Below are positions 1 to 8,451 of a DNA stretch of 30,354 nucleotides, piece after piece (position 1 is the first letter of the stretch; every line of letters begins with the position of its first letter). The stretch is from Candidatus Nealsoniibacteriota bacterium. Its GTDB lineage: Bacteria > Patescibacteriota > Minisyncoccia > Minisyncoccales > CSSED10-335. The stretch spans positions 1-30,354 of the forward strand of contig PWOE01000047.1 of the NCBI GenBank assembly GCA_003557585.1, written 5' to 3'. The notes under the pieces were generated by a model. That model saw nothing but the letters and a program-made list of their open reading frames with translations. It had not been told where the DNA came from and did no database searches. A program made the translations under genes and the position numbers.

Positions 1-755
1 ATCGTCTTTTTGCCAGAAAAAGAGAGGCCCATCGCCATATTGACAACGCTTATCTCATTCTCTGGCTGAAAAACAATTAATTTCTTTTTTTTAGCTTGCA
101 TCGCTAGATGGTTCAAAATTCCAGTCGCTGGAGTCATGGGATAGGCGACATAAGCATCTAGGCCAGCGCTTATCGCTCCCTCAGCTATTGCTTCATTGCC
201 TGAAACAAGAGATTCATTGGAAGCCTTTCCTTTTCTTATCTTAAATATTTTCTCTGTTCTATCGTATGCTTCCTGAGCGATTTTCAAATTCAACTCAGTC
301 TCAATCGTTAATTCCTTTTTTAAAACTTTGGAAAGAGAGAGCCAATCGATACCAACTATTTTACAAAAAGCAGAAATTAAAGCGCTGTTTTTCATTATAG
401 GAATTCCGCCTAAATCATCTGTTATCTTCTCTATCTCAACTCCGATACCTTTTTTGGAATCGATCTTGTTTGAGTTGAAGACAACGAGCCCTTTCTTTTT
501 GAGATCTTTCTGGTGTTTGGATAGAGTCTTTTTGTCGAGTGCCAAGAGAAAATCTATCTTTTTTAAAGAACTTGAAATCTTTTTCCTGGAAGCTCTAATC
601 TTGGAGAAGTTGTGGCCACCCTTAATCAATGATTGATAATCTTCGTATATATATATCTGATAGCCATAGCTTGAAAGAATTTTAGCAATTATCAAGCCCG
701 CCTTTTTAGAACCCTCTCCAGCCTCTCCGCCTATAATTATTTGAAAGTCATTCAT
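1..755 (-). CDS. 2-oxoacid:acceptor (ferredoxin) oxidoreductase, fused gamma-alpha subunit, partial (3' end outside window)
   Basis: Translated leftward from the ATG at 755, the protein begins MNDFQIIIGGEAGEGS, the glycine-rich opening of the gamma domain of 2-oxoacid:ferredoxin oxidoreductases. Around residue 190 it passes into the alpha (pyrimidine-binding) domain, with SGNEAIAEGAISAGLDAY followed by YPMTPATGIL and QPENEISVVNMAMG. This gamma-alpha fusion is the KorA-like arrangement. Such enzymes oxidise pyruvate, 2-oxoglutarate or similar acids to acyl-CoA and CO2 while reducing ferredoxin in the cytoplasm. The catalytic beta (TPP) subunit would be expected further left. The frame is open to base 1, so only about 251 residues are visible. 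It follows nagB by 12 bases in the same operon. The substrate cannot be decided from this part. Confidence 0.88.
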   Translation of the reverse strand, partial: MNDFQIIIGGEAGEGSKKAGLIIAKILSSYGYQIYIYEDYQSLIKGGHNFSKIRASRKKISSSLKKIDFLLALDKKTLSKHQKDLKKKGLVVFNSNKIDSKKGIGVEIEKITDDLGGIPIMKNSALISAFCKIVGIDWLSLSKVLKKELTIETELNLKIAQEAYDRTEKIFKIRKGKASNESLVSGNEAIAEGAISAGLDAYVAYPMTPATGILNHLAMQAKKKKLIVFQPENEISVVNMAMGLSFSGKKT

Positions 756-767
756 AGTCCACAAAAT

Positions 768-1499
768 TTAAGTTTTAATTTGCGAAGCCGCCTCTTTGTC
801 TAATAAAATTGTCACATTGTCGTGTTCTTTTAATGCCGATGCTGGGAGCATAATATCTTTCGAAGCGTCTATAAGCTTTGCACAGATTTCTGACTTATTG
901 ATACCAGAGGCTAACAAAAGAATCTCTTTTGCCTCAAGGATCGTAGCGATGCCCATCGTCATTGCTTGAGAAGGCACTTCTCTTTCGTTTTCGAAAAATC
1001 GAGAGTTGTCTTTAATTGTTGATGAGGCTAAATTGGCAAGATGAGTTCTTGACGAAAATGATGTTCCTGGCTCATTAAAACCGATGTGACCATCTGAGCC
1101 TATTCCTAATATCTGCAAGTCGATGCCATTGAATTTTTTAATCTTTTCTTCATATTCCAGAGATGATTTATCAGGGTCGTCAGTTAATCCATCTGGAATA
1201 TAGAAGTTGTCGTAATTGATATCTATCTTGCTTAAAAGATTATGCTTCATGAAATAATTATAGCTTTGCGGGTGATCTGGTGCTAGTCCAAAATATTCAT
1301 CTAAGTTAAATATCGTTACTTCTGCGAAGCTAATTTCTCCTTCCTGATACATCTCAATTAATCTCTTGTAGGTTCCCAGAGGAGTACTTCCCGTCGCTAA
1401 ACCCAAAACTAATTTTGGATTATTTAAAATTGCCTCTTTTATCAAAAGAGCCGCTTTCTCGCTTAGCTCCTGGTAATTGTCTTTGATAACGATTTTCAT
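768..1499 (-). CDS. nagB: Glucosamine-6-phosphate deaminase
   Basis: The 243-residue protein matches the NagB/6-phosphogluconolactonase fold. It has the phosphate loop LATGSTPLGTY (35-44), NLDEYFGL with Asp67, and GIGSDGHIGFNEPG with Asp136, His138 and Glu143, the residues expected for ring opening and deamination. The reaction converts glucosamine-6-phosphate to fructose-6-phosphate and ammonia, or runs in reverse to supply amino sugar. Length is slightly below the usual 250-266 residues. Its ATG overlaps the leuS TGA as ATGA, implying translational coupling, and there is no Shine-Dalgarno. No nagA lies nearby, so its role here (catabolism or wall-precursor supply) is open. Confidence 0.95.
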   Translation of the reverse strand: MKIVIKDNYQELSEKAALLIKEAILNNPKLVLGLATGSTPLGTYKRLIEMYQEGEISFAEVTIFNLDEYFGLAPDHPQSYNYFMKHNLLSKIDINYDNFYIPDGLTDDPDKSSLEYEEKIKKFNGIDLQILGIGSDGHIGFNEPGTSFSSRTHLANLASSTIKDNSRFFENEREVPSQAMTMGIATILEAKEILLLASGINKSEICAKLIDASKDIMLPASALKEHDNVTILLDKEAASQIKT

Positions 1500-3895
1500 A
1501 AGACGAAATTGATCAGCTTGTTTTTTATGAAAACAATCTTTTTAATCTCTTTATCGCCCACTCTCTTGAAGACGTTCTCTTTTTCCAGAGCGATATTTTT
1601 AACCTCTTCTTGGCTTAAGTCACTCGCTACTTCAATCGTCTCTCTTAATCGACCATCTACCTGAACAATTATTTTAACTTGATCTTCTTCTGCTAAAGAT
1701 TTGTTAAATTTAGGCCAATCACAAAGCATAATAGACTCTTTATTGCCAATCTTTTGCCAAAGCTCTTCTGCTGTGTGTGGAGCAAAAGGAGAAAGCATCT
1801 TTAAAAGAGCTTCGAAACTATCTCTACTGATTCCCTCTTTCTTGTAATGATTGACCAATATCATTAATGAGCTAATAGCAGTGTTGAATTTAAATCTTTC
1901 TATATCCTCTGTCACTTTCTTGATTGTCTGATGAAGCAGCTTGTCTTCCCCTGAATCATCCTTTTTAACACTCAACTCTAGATCATAGACTTTTTCTAGA
2001 AATCTTCTGGTACCGACTATGCCTCTGGGATTCCATTCGACAGCATCTTCAAAGGGACCAATAAATATTTCATATAATCTAAAAGCATCTGCTCCATACT
2101 CTTTCACTAACTCGTCTGGCGAAACAACATTGCCCTTTGACTTAGACATCTTTTGTCCTCCTTGAGCTAAAATCAAGCCCTGATTGCGAAGCTTTGCAAA
2201 TGGCTCTTTGGTTGATACTAGGCCTATATCATAAAGAAATTTATGCCAAAAACGAGCATACAATAGATGAAGGACTGCATGCTCTGCTCCGCCGACATAA
2301 AGGTCAACTGGCATGAACTTTTTTTCTTTTTCAGAGGAGATCAATTTTTCTTGATTCCTGGGATCTATAAATCTTAGATAATACCAACATGAGCCAGCCC
2401 ATTGAGGCATCGTATTTGTCTCTCTCTTAGCTTTTGCATTACATTTAGGACACTTTGTTTCAACCCACTCTTCGATAGCCGCTAAAGGAGATTCCCCTGT
2501 TCCAGTCGGTTGATAATTGTCGACTTCTGGAAGTTTTAAGGGAAGGTCTTCTTCATTTAAAGGCACGACTCCGCAATTATCACAGTGAATTACTGGAATC
2601 GGCTCACCCCAATATCTTTGCCTCGAGAATATCCAATCACGCAGCTTATAACTAGTAGCTTTTTGGGCTAAACCTCTCTTTTCAAGATGGTCAACCATCT
2701 CTCCACGTGCTTCTTGAGAGCTCATGCCACTGAAATCATTAGAATCAAGAAGCTCTCCTTCACCAATATATGCTTCTTTAGATATCTCTCCTCCTGAAAC
2801 GACTTCTTTTATCGGCAAGTTGTATCTTTTGGCGAACTCATAATCTCTTTGATCGTGAGCTGGAACTGACATCACCGCACCGTGACCATAAGAAGCTAAG
2901 ACATAATCAGCGACCCAGATAGGGATTTTTGAATTATCCGCTGGATTTATTGCAAAAAAACCTTTAACTCCGACGCCACTCTTTTCCTTGGTTAAGTCTG
3001 TTCTCTCTAAATCTGACTTTGATTGAGATTCTTTGAGATATCTCTCTATCTCATCTCTATTGCTGGCTTCTTCTTTAATCTTATCAATTAATTTATGCTC
3101 TGGAGATAAAACTATAAATGTCGCTCCAAAAAGTGTGTCTGCTCGAGTGGTAAAAACTTTAATCTTCTCATTAAAAGATTCTTTCTCGTTCTTTATACTA
3201 AATACTATTTCAGCTCCTTGAGATTTGCCTATCCAGTTTCTTTGCATCTCCTTTATCTTTTCAGGCCAATCAAGGCTCTCTAAATCATCTAGCAATCTAT
3301 CTGCATATTTGGTAATTTTTAAAACCCATTGTCTGATCTTTTTCTTTTCAACTTTAGTGGAACATCTCTCACACTCTCCATTAATAACCTCTTCGTTGGC
3401 TAGGCCAGTTTTACAAGAAGGGCACCAATTAATTGGCAGCATCGATTGATAGGCCAGACCTTTTTTAAAAAGCTGAATGAATATCCATTGAGTCCATTTA
3501 TAATATTCAGGATCGGTTGTACTCAATTCCCTTGACCAATCATATGAAAGACCAAGCCTCTTTATCTGCTCTCTGAAATTATCGATATTTTTTTGAGTTG
3601 CTTTTTTGACATCGACCTGATTCTTGATGGCGTAGTTCTCTGCTGGCAAACCAAAAGCATCCCAACCCATAGGATGAAGGACTTCATAACCATTCATTCT
3701 TTTGTATCTAGAGATAATATCTGTCGCTGTATAGCCCCTAGGATGTCCCACATGGAGACCAACTCCTGATGGATAGGGAAACATGTCTAAGCAATAGAAT
3801 TTGGCTTTGTCTGATTTTTCGTCAGTTGAAAAAAGACCTGATTCTTGCCAAAAATCTTGCCATTTCTTGTCTATTTTCTGATGATCGTATCTCAT
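1496..3895 (-). CDS. leuS: Leucyl-tRNA synthetase
   Basis: A 799-residue class Ia synthetase that attaches leucine to tRNA-Leu. The HIGH motif is intact as HVGH (residues 48-51, within PSGVGLHVGHPRGYTATD), and KMSKS starts at Lys582 (GGQKMSKSKGN). The WGWDAFGLPAENYA equivalent is present as MGWDAFGLPAENYAI. An editing (CP1) insertion lies between about 220 and 410, including TTRADTLFGATF, a typical LeuRS editing signature. CxxC pairs near 158-161 and 175-178 resemble the zinc-binding insert. Both ends overlap neighbours by 4 bases as ATGA (tatD upstream, nagB downstream). It is the only one of four HIGH-bearing synthetases in this window with an unaltered motif. Confidence 0.98.
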   Translation of the reverse strand: MRYDHQKIDKKWQDFWQESGLFSTDEKSDKAKFYCLDMFPYPSGVGLHVGHPRGYTATDIISRYKRMNGYEVLHPMGWDAFGLPAENYAIKNQVDVKKATQKNIDNFREQIKRLGLSYDWSRELSTTDPEYYKWTQWIFIQLFKKGLAYQSMLPINWCPSCKTGLANEEVINGECERCSTKVEKKKIRQWVLKITKYADRLLDDLESLDWPEKIKEMQRNWIGKSQGAEIVFSIKNEKESFNEKIKVFTTRADTLFGATFIVLSPEHKLIDKIKEEASNRDEIERYLKESQSKSDLERTDLTKEKSGVGVKGFFAINPADNSKIPIWVADYVLASYGHGAVMSVPAHDQRDYEFAKRYNLPIKEVVSGGEISKEAYIGEGELLDSNDFSGMSSQEARGEMVDHLEKRGLAQKATSYKLRDWIFSRQRYWGEPIPVIHCDNCGVVPLNEEDLPLKLPEVDNYQPTGTGESPLAAIEEWVETKCPKCNAKAKRETNTMPQWAGSCWYYLRFIDPRNQEKLISSEKEKKFMPVDLYVGGAEHAVLHLLYARFWHKFLYDIGLVSTKEPFAKLRNQGLILAQGGQKMSKSKGNVVSPDELVKEYGADAFRLYEIFIGPFEDAVEWNPRGIVGTRRFLEKVYDLELSVKKDDSGEDKLLHQTIKKVTEDIERFKFNTAISSLMILVNHYKKEGISRDSFEALLKMLSPFAPHTAEELWQKIGNKESIMLCDWPKFNKSLAEEDQVKIIVQVDGRLRETIEVASDLSQEEVKNIALEKENVFKRVGDKEIKKIVFIKNKLINFVL

Positions 3896-4671
3896 ATTTG
3901 AAATAGTTTTTTAGCATTGTTTGTTGTCGCTCTTCTAGCTTCTTCATAGCTGATTTTTTTGATTCTGGCAATTTCTTGTATCACTTTTTCAACATATATC
4001 GGTTCATTCCTTTCTTCTTTGTTGAGTGGGTTCAGATAGGGACAATCTGTCTCTGCTAATATCTTGTCTATCGGTGTTTTTTCTATAACTTTATTTAACT
4101 CTAGTTTAAATATTATACCAGTGAAACCGATATAAAGATTCATTTCAAGATACTCTGAAAGATCTTCTTCTGTGCCAGTGAAACAGTGAATAACTCCGTT
4201 AATCTTATTTTTGTATTCTTTGAGAATCTCTATCATCTCTTTGTGTGCCATCCGACAGTGAAAGATTAAGGGTAGATTTAATTCAATAGCTAGTTTGATA
4301 TGGCTTAAAAAGATATCTTTTTGTCTTGATTTAAACTCTGCCTTTTTGGCTTTGTTCTTTGGCTTGTAATAATAGTCTAGACCAGTCTCTCCAATCGCAA
4401 CAACCTTCTCTTTCTTGGCTAGATTGCGATATTTTTCCACCTCAAACTCTTCCTTGTCGGCATGAATTGGATGTAATCCAACTGAAGCATAAACACCTTG
4501 ATCGTATTCGTGAGCAATTGCAACAGCCCTTTTGCTGGTCTCGTATTGCGAACCAACATTAATGCTCCAAACATTATGATTCAAGGATCTTTCTACAACC
4601 TCTTTCAGGTCATCTTGAAAAGCTTGGAAATTTAGATGAGCATGGCTGTCTATAATTAAATCTCTCTTCAT
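3892..4671 (-). CDS. tatD: TatD-family metal-dependent hydrolase (DNase)
   Basis: The 259-residue protein is a TIM-barrel amidohydrolase-type nuclease. Metal ligands are visible in order: HAH at His10/His12, Glu95 in GETGLDYYY, His138 in FHCR, His162 in VIHCFTG, and Asp209 in AETDCPYLNP. Family members are cytoplasmic Mg-dependent 3'-5' exonucleases or D-aminoacyl-tRNA deacylase-like enzymes; in many bacteria tatD lies next to metG, as here. Its start follows metG by 39 bases that hold a small hairpin with a T-rich tail, and it overlaps leuS by 4 bases. No Shine-Dalgarno precedes the ATG. Confidence 0.95.
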   Translation of the reverse strand: MKRDLIIDSHAHLNFQAFQDDLKEVVERSLNHNVWSINVGSQYETSKRAVAIAHEYDQGVYASVGLHPIHADKEEFEVEKYRNLAKKEKVVAIGETGLDYYYKPKNKAKKAEFKSRQKDIFLSHIKLAIELNLPLIFHCRMAHKEMIEILKEYKNKINGVIHCFTGTEEDLSEYLEMNLYIGFTGIIFKLELNKVIEKTPIDKILAETDCPYLNPLNKEERNEPIYVEKVIQEIARIKKISYEEARRATTNNAKKLFQI

Positions 4672-4676
4672 ATATC

Positions 4677-4698
4677 AATAAAAAGCGCCTATTGCGCT
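4677..4698 (-). terminator. Weak intrinsic terminator or attenuator between metG and tatD
   Basis: Read on the - strand, AGCGC-AATAG-GCGCT forms a 5-bp GC-rich stem (4684-4698) followed by TTTTATT. It lies in the only sizeable gap (39 bases) of the left part of the operon, just upstream of the tatD ATG. The stem is short, so termination would be partial at best. It may set a step-down in expression for tatD-leuS-nagB or be an accident of composition. Confidence 0.3.
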
Positions 4699-4710
4699 CA
4701 ACTTAAAGCT

Positions 4711-6147
4711 TTATATCTTTTTAAATAAAGGTTGAGCTTCTTTTTTGTCAATCTGATCTATGATCTTTAAAGAAGTTTCTGGTAAAAGTGGTTCAATTAA
4801 TTCAGCTATCACCTCAAGAGCTACAATCAAATCATTAATCACTGCCAGTTGCTCTTTTGATTCTTGCCAAGGTTTCTTTTCTTCAATTATCTTGTCGCAA
4901 CAACTAACAAGACTCTTTATCGAGCTGGCAACCATATTAAACTTGTATTCCTTGAATGATTCTTGCCACTCTTGTCGAGCTCTTTCAATCTCTTTACTAA
5001 GATTTGAATCCTGAATTCCTTGATTATCGAGACCCTTTAATTCTTCTTTTTTTCTTTGAGCTAATGTGATTATTCTGGAATTAAGATTACCGATACCGCC
5101 AGCTAAATCGGCATTATATCTATCTCTGAATCTCTCGTGACTGAAATCGCCATCTTCTGTTGATGATATTTCGCTCAAGAAATAATATCTCACAGCCTCG
5201 CCTCCATATCTTGAGATAAGATCGAATGGATCAATCGTGTTGCCTAGGCTCTTTGACATCTTTTGACCATCAACAGTTAAAAAGCCATGAATAAATATCT
5301 CTTTCGGTAAATCGAGACCTGCCGATAAAAGCATGCCTGGCCAAATCAAGGCATGAAACTTTGATATATCTTTACCGATGAAATGTACATCGGCTGGCCA
5401 ATTCTTATTAAAAAAATCCTCATCTCGGCCATAGCCGATTCCTGAAAGATAGTTTGTTAAAGCATCTGCCCAAACATAGACAAGCTGATCATTGTTATCT
5501 GGAACAGGAATGCCCCAATTGATCTTCTCTTTGGGTCTAGAAAAGCTGATATCCTTCAAGCCATCTTCAAGAAATGACAAGAACTCTTTTTTCCTTTTCT
5601 CAGGAGTTATCTTTATTGAATCGCTTTCAATCGCCTCTTTTATCTCTTTTGAATATTTAGAAAGTTTAAAGAAAAGATTCTTTTCTTTGATCTCTTCTGG
5701 AGTTTTATCATGAAAAGGACATTTGCCATCAATCAAGTCTTTTTTTGTAACAAAAGCTTCACAACCGACACAATAAAGTCCCTCGTACTCTTTTTCGTAG
5801 ATATCTCCTTTCTCTTTTAATTTTTGCCACAACTTAAAAACAGCTGGCCAATGATTCTCTTGATCGCTGGTTCTTATAAATTCATCGTTAGAGATACAAA
5901 GAAGCTTGTTAAGCTCTTTATATTTCTTAACTATTTCGTCGCAAAATTCCTGCGGCTCCTTGCCTTCTTCTCGGGCCTTTCTGGCATTTTTTAAACCATG
6001 CTCATCTGCGCCAGTTAAAAAGAAGACCTTGTCTCTTTTTCTTTTGTAACGAGCAAAAGCATCTGCCTGAATAAGTTCCAAGGCAAAACCGATGTGAGGA
6101 AGAGCATTGGTATAAACAATGCTTGTTGTTATATAAAAGTTCTTCAT
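4711..6147 (-). CDS. metG: Methionyl-tRNA synthetase (short form, no C-terminal dimerisation domain)
   Basis: A 478-residue MetRS with catalytic and anticodon-binding domains but no appended tRNA-binding EMAP/Arc1p-like tail. The start MKNFYITTSIVYTNALPHIG is typical. The HIGH motif reads HIGF (residues 18-21), with the second histidine replaced by phenylalanine. KMSKS begins at Lys296 (DGQKMSKSLGNTIDP). A metal-knuckle region, CVGCEAF through KCPFH, lies near residues 127-145. The TGADEHG motif of MetRS is intact. It starts 1 base after perM ends and precedes tatD. The HIGF variant also appears, from memory only, in other Patescibacteria MetRS, so it may be a lineage trait and not decay. Confidence 0.97.
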   Translation of the reverse strand: MKNFYITTSIVYTNALPHIGFALELIQADAFARYKRKRDKVFFLTGADEHGLKNARKAREEGKEPQEFCDEIVKKYKELNKLLCISNDEFIRTSDQENHWPAVFKLWQKLKEKGDIYEKEYEGLYCVGCEAFVTKKDLIDGKCPFHDKTPEEIKEKNLFFKLSKYSKEIKEAIESDSIKITPEKRKKEFLSFLEDGLKDISFSRPKEKINWGIPVPDNNDQLVYVWADALTNYLSGIGYGRDEDFFNKNWPADVHFIGKDISKFHALIWPGMLLSAGLDLPKEIFIHGFLTVDGQKMSKSLGNTIDPFDLISRYGGEAVRYYFLSEISSTEDGDFSHERFRDRYNADLAGGIGNLNSRIITLAQRKKEELKGLDNQGIQDSNLSKEIERARQEWQESFKEYKFNMVASSIKSLVSCCDKIIEEKKPWQESKEQLAVINDLIVALEVIAELIEPLLPETSLKIIDQIDKKEAQPLFKKI

Positions 6148-6148
6148 A

Positions 6149-7186
6149 TTAATTAGTTGACTCTAGCTTTTCCTCTTCTAGTTTCTTTTTTTCTAGGAAT
6201 TCTTTCAAGAATTCAAAAAGAATACCCGCCAAAGGAATTGCCAGCAATGCCCCTAATAATCCCCATAGAGCCCCGCCGATTGCTAAAGACATGATAACCA
6301 AGACTGGCGAAAGACCAATAAACTTCTGAGACAAGACAGGGGTAATAACCGAATTCTCTATTAATTGAACCAGACCAAAAACAATGATAATGAAGACTCC
6401 TTTTGCAAAGCTATCAATAGCTGTAATCAAGAATATCAAGATTCCTGATATGAGTGGTCCAATATAAGGAATAAAATTCATTGCTCCAGCAATTAAACCT
6501 AAAGAGAGAGGATATTTAACTCCTATAATCAAACACGAGATATATATGGCGATACCGACAAAAAGACATGACAAAATTCTTGTTAAGAACCAACTACTAA
6601 CCTTGTTCTGGCATTTTCTCCAAAGATTGAAAGCATATTTCTCATATTTCTTGGGAAAGATAACTATCAACCCTCTTTCTACAATTCTACCTTCAAGAGA
6701 AAGAAAGAAGGCCATGGTTAGAACAAAGATAGTGGTAAAGATTCCTCCAAAGACACTGAAAGAGACAGAGAAGAAGGCGCTAGAAAGCTCTCTTAATGAG
6801 CCCCTGATTTCAGTGACGAAGGTCTCTATATCTTCCAATGCATGAATACCAAAATCTCTCAAAACTGGAGATAACTCTTGAAAATAATAAGGCAAAACCA
6901 AAGAAAGTTGTTCCACCTCTGTGATTAATATCACAACAGCAGAGTAAAGAACCATACTCAAGAGGCCAAAGACAGCTAGATAGATAGCTGTGGTAGCAAT
7001 TGCTCTTGGAACTTTGAATTTTTTCAAGAACTCAATTCCCGGATTAAATAGTATCGAAATAACCAAGGCAAAGATAAACCAGACAATTATATCTTTTATC
7101 TCAAAAAGAACGTAGAAAAATATAACTGCTAAAGCAATCTTAAATAGTGCTTCCCAAGATAGATCTAAAACTTTTTCTTCTTTCAT
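6149..7186 (-). CDS. AI-2E family transporter (PerM-like membrane protein)
   Basis: The 345-residue protein has roughly eight hydrophobic segments, arranged as paired N-terminal helices (about 12-50), one near 65-90, and a C-terminal block from about 150 to 325. The C-terminal motif FIPYIGPLISGI followed by ITPVLSQKFIGLSPVLVI and GALWGLLGALLAIPLAGIL is characteristic of the AI-2E/PerM family (PF01594). Members are inner-membrane permeases of varied and often unknown substrate; one branch exports autoinducer-2 and others act as Na+/H+ antiporters. No luxS-like gene is in the window, so substrate cannot be assigned. It lies 1 base from both metG and the M16 protease. Confidence 0.9.
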   Translation of the reverse strand: MKEEKVLDLSWEALFKIALAVIFFYVLFEIKDIIVWFIFALVISILFNPGIEFLKKFKVPRAIATTAIYLAVFGLLSMVLYSAVVILITEVEQLSLVLPYYFQELSPVLRDFGIHALEDIETFVTEIRGSLRELSSAFFSVSFSVFGGIFTTIFVLTMAFFLSLEGRIVERGLIVIFPKKYEKYAFNLWRKCQNKVSSWFLTRILSCLFVGIAIYISCLIIGVKYPLSLGLIAGAMNFIPYIGPLISGILIFLITAIDSFAKGVFIIIVFGLVQLIENSVITPVLSQKFIGLSPVLVIMSLAIGGALWGLLGALLAIPLAGILFEFLKEFLEKKKLEEEKLESTN

Positions 7187-7187
7187 C

Positions 7188-8450
7188 TTAAAATGTTAAT
7201 AGTTTTTTAAGCTCTCTCTTTTTATCTATTGGCCCAAGGACAGCTAAATTAATCTTTTCAGGTTTAAATATATCCTTGGAAACCCTTAAAACGTCTTGGG
7301 CAGAAACTTGGTCTATCTTTTTGAATATCTCACTTGGAGTTAAAATCTCTTCTTGTAATAATCCTTGCGTGGCATAAAAGATTGCCTGAGAGTCCGATGA
7401 TTCAAGACCGAGGGCAGCCCTTCCTTTTATATTCTCTTTAGCTTTTTTTAGCTCTGATTCAGAAACTTTTATTTTAGAAATCTTTTTATACTCTTCAACA
7501 ATCGCTTTAATCGCTTTTTCAATCTTGTTGATATCAACACCAGCTTTTGTCGTTAAAAAACCGGTATCTGTAGTTAAATCAACATCTGTCTTTATATAGT
7601 AAGCCAAGCCAAGCTCTTCTCTTATCTTGATGAAAAGACGCGAGCTCATCATCTTGCCTAGAATTGTCTCTATGACATTCAGAACATATCTGTCGACATG
7701 AAAAAGATTATAACTTCTTACTCCTAAAGAGATGTGAGCTTGATCAGTCTTTCTTTTTTCTAGAACAAAAGCTGGCTCTTTCTGGTTTTCGATAACTCCT
7801 TCTTTGATCGGCTTGCCTCTCTTCTTGACTCTCGAAAAATAGTCAGCAACTAATTTCTTAGTCTTCTTTTCATCAATTGATCCAGCAATAGAGATTATAG
7901 TGTTGTCAGATGTATAACTTTTTTCCATGTAATCAATTAAGTCTTTTCTAGTGATTCCTGAAACAGTTTCTTTGGTGCCGGCAATGCTTCTGCCCGCTGG
8001 TTGGTCTCCATAAAGAAGTTTCATCCATATTTCAGACAAGTGACTCATCGGATGATCTTTTATCATATTAATCTCTTCTGTTATAACTCCCTTTTCTTTC
8101 GCTATCTCTTTTCCAGGCAGCTTTGAGTTCAAGAAGATATCAGAGACCCAATCAAGAGCAAGATTGAAATGATGACTAGCAACTTTGGCATAATAGCCCG
8201 TATATTCATCTCCTGTGAAAGCATTATACTCTCCACCAATCTTATCAATCGACTCAGCTACCATTTTAGGATTTGGCCTCTTCTTTGTCCCCTTGAAATA
8301 CATATGCTCCAAGAAATGAGATATGCCATTAATTCTTTTGTCTTCATATTTAGAACCGGCGCCAACCAAAATCAAAATTGTCACCGCTTTGCTATTTTTG
8401 ATTGGAGTTAAGATAGAACGAACCCCATTTGGAAGAACAGTCTGTTTCAT
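7188..8450 (-). CDS. M16-family zinc metallopeptidase (processing-peptidase-like)
   Basis: The 420-residue protein has the inverted zinc motif HFLEH (His45, Glu48, His49), with the third ligand near Glu126 in GVITEEINMIKD, the spacing expected for HxxEH(x)76E. The start MKQTVLPNGVRSILTP and the segment GGEYNAFTGDEYTGYYAKV are typical of bacterial M16B peptidases related to mitochondrial processing peptidase beta. There is no signal peptide, so it is likely cytoplasmic. Family members degrade or process small peptides. It sits between perM and glyS with 1-base gaps. Its substrate is unknown. Confidence 0.94.
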   Translation of the reverse strand: MKQTVLPNGVRSILTPIKNSKAVTILILVGAGSKYEDKRINGISHFLEHMYFKGTKKRPNPKMVAESIDKIGGEYNAFTGDEYTGYYAKVASHHFNLALDWVSDIFLNSKLPGKEIAKEKGVITEEINMIKDHPMSHLSEIWMKLLYGDQPAGRSIAGTKETVSGITRKDLIDYMEKSYTSDNTIISIAGSIDEKKTKKLVADYFSRVKKRGKPIKEGVIENQKEPAFVLEKRKTDQAHISLGVRSYNLFHVDRYVLNVIETILGKMMSSRLFIKIREELGLAYYIKTDVDLTTDTGFLTTKAGVDINKIEKAIKAIVEEYKKISKIKVSESELKKAKENIKGRAALGLESSDSQAIFYATQGLLQEEILTPSEIFKKIDQVSAQDVLRVSKDIFKPEKINLAVLGPIDKKRELKKLLTF

Positions 8451-8451
8451 T

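Noticed and set aside
328..636. Open frame of 102 codons on the + strand
   Set aside because: It is the antisense shadow of the 2-oxoacid oxidoreductase gene, whose - strand frame carries clear family motifs.
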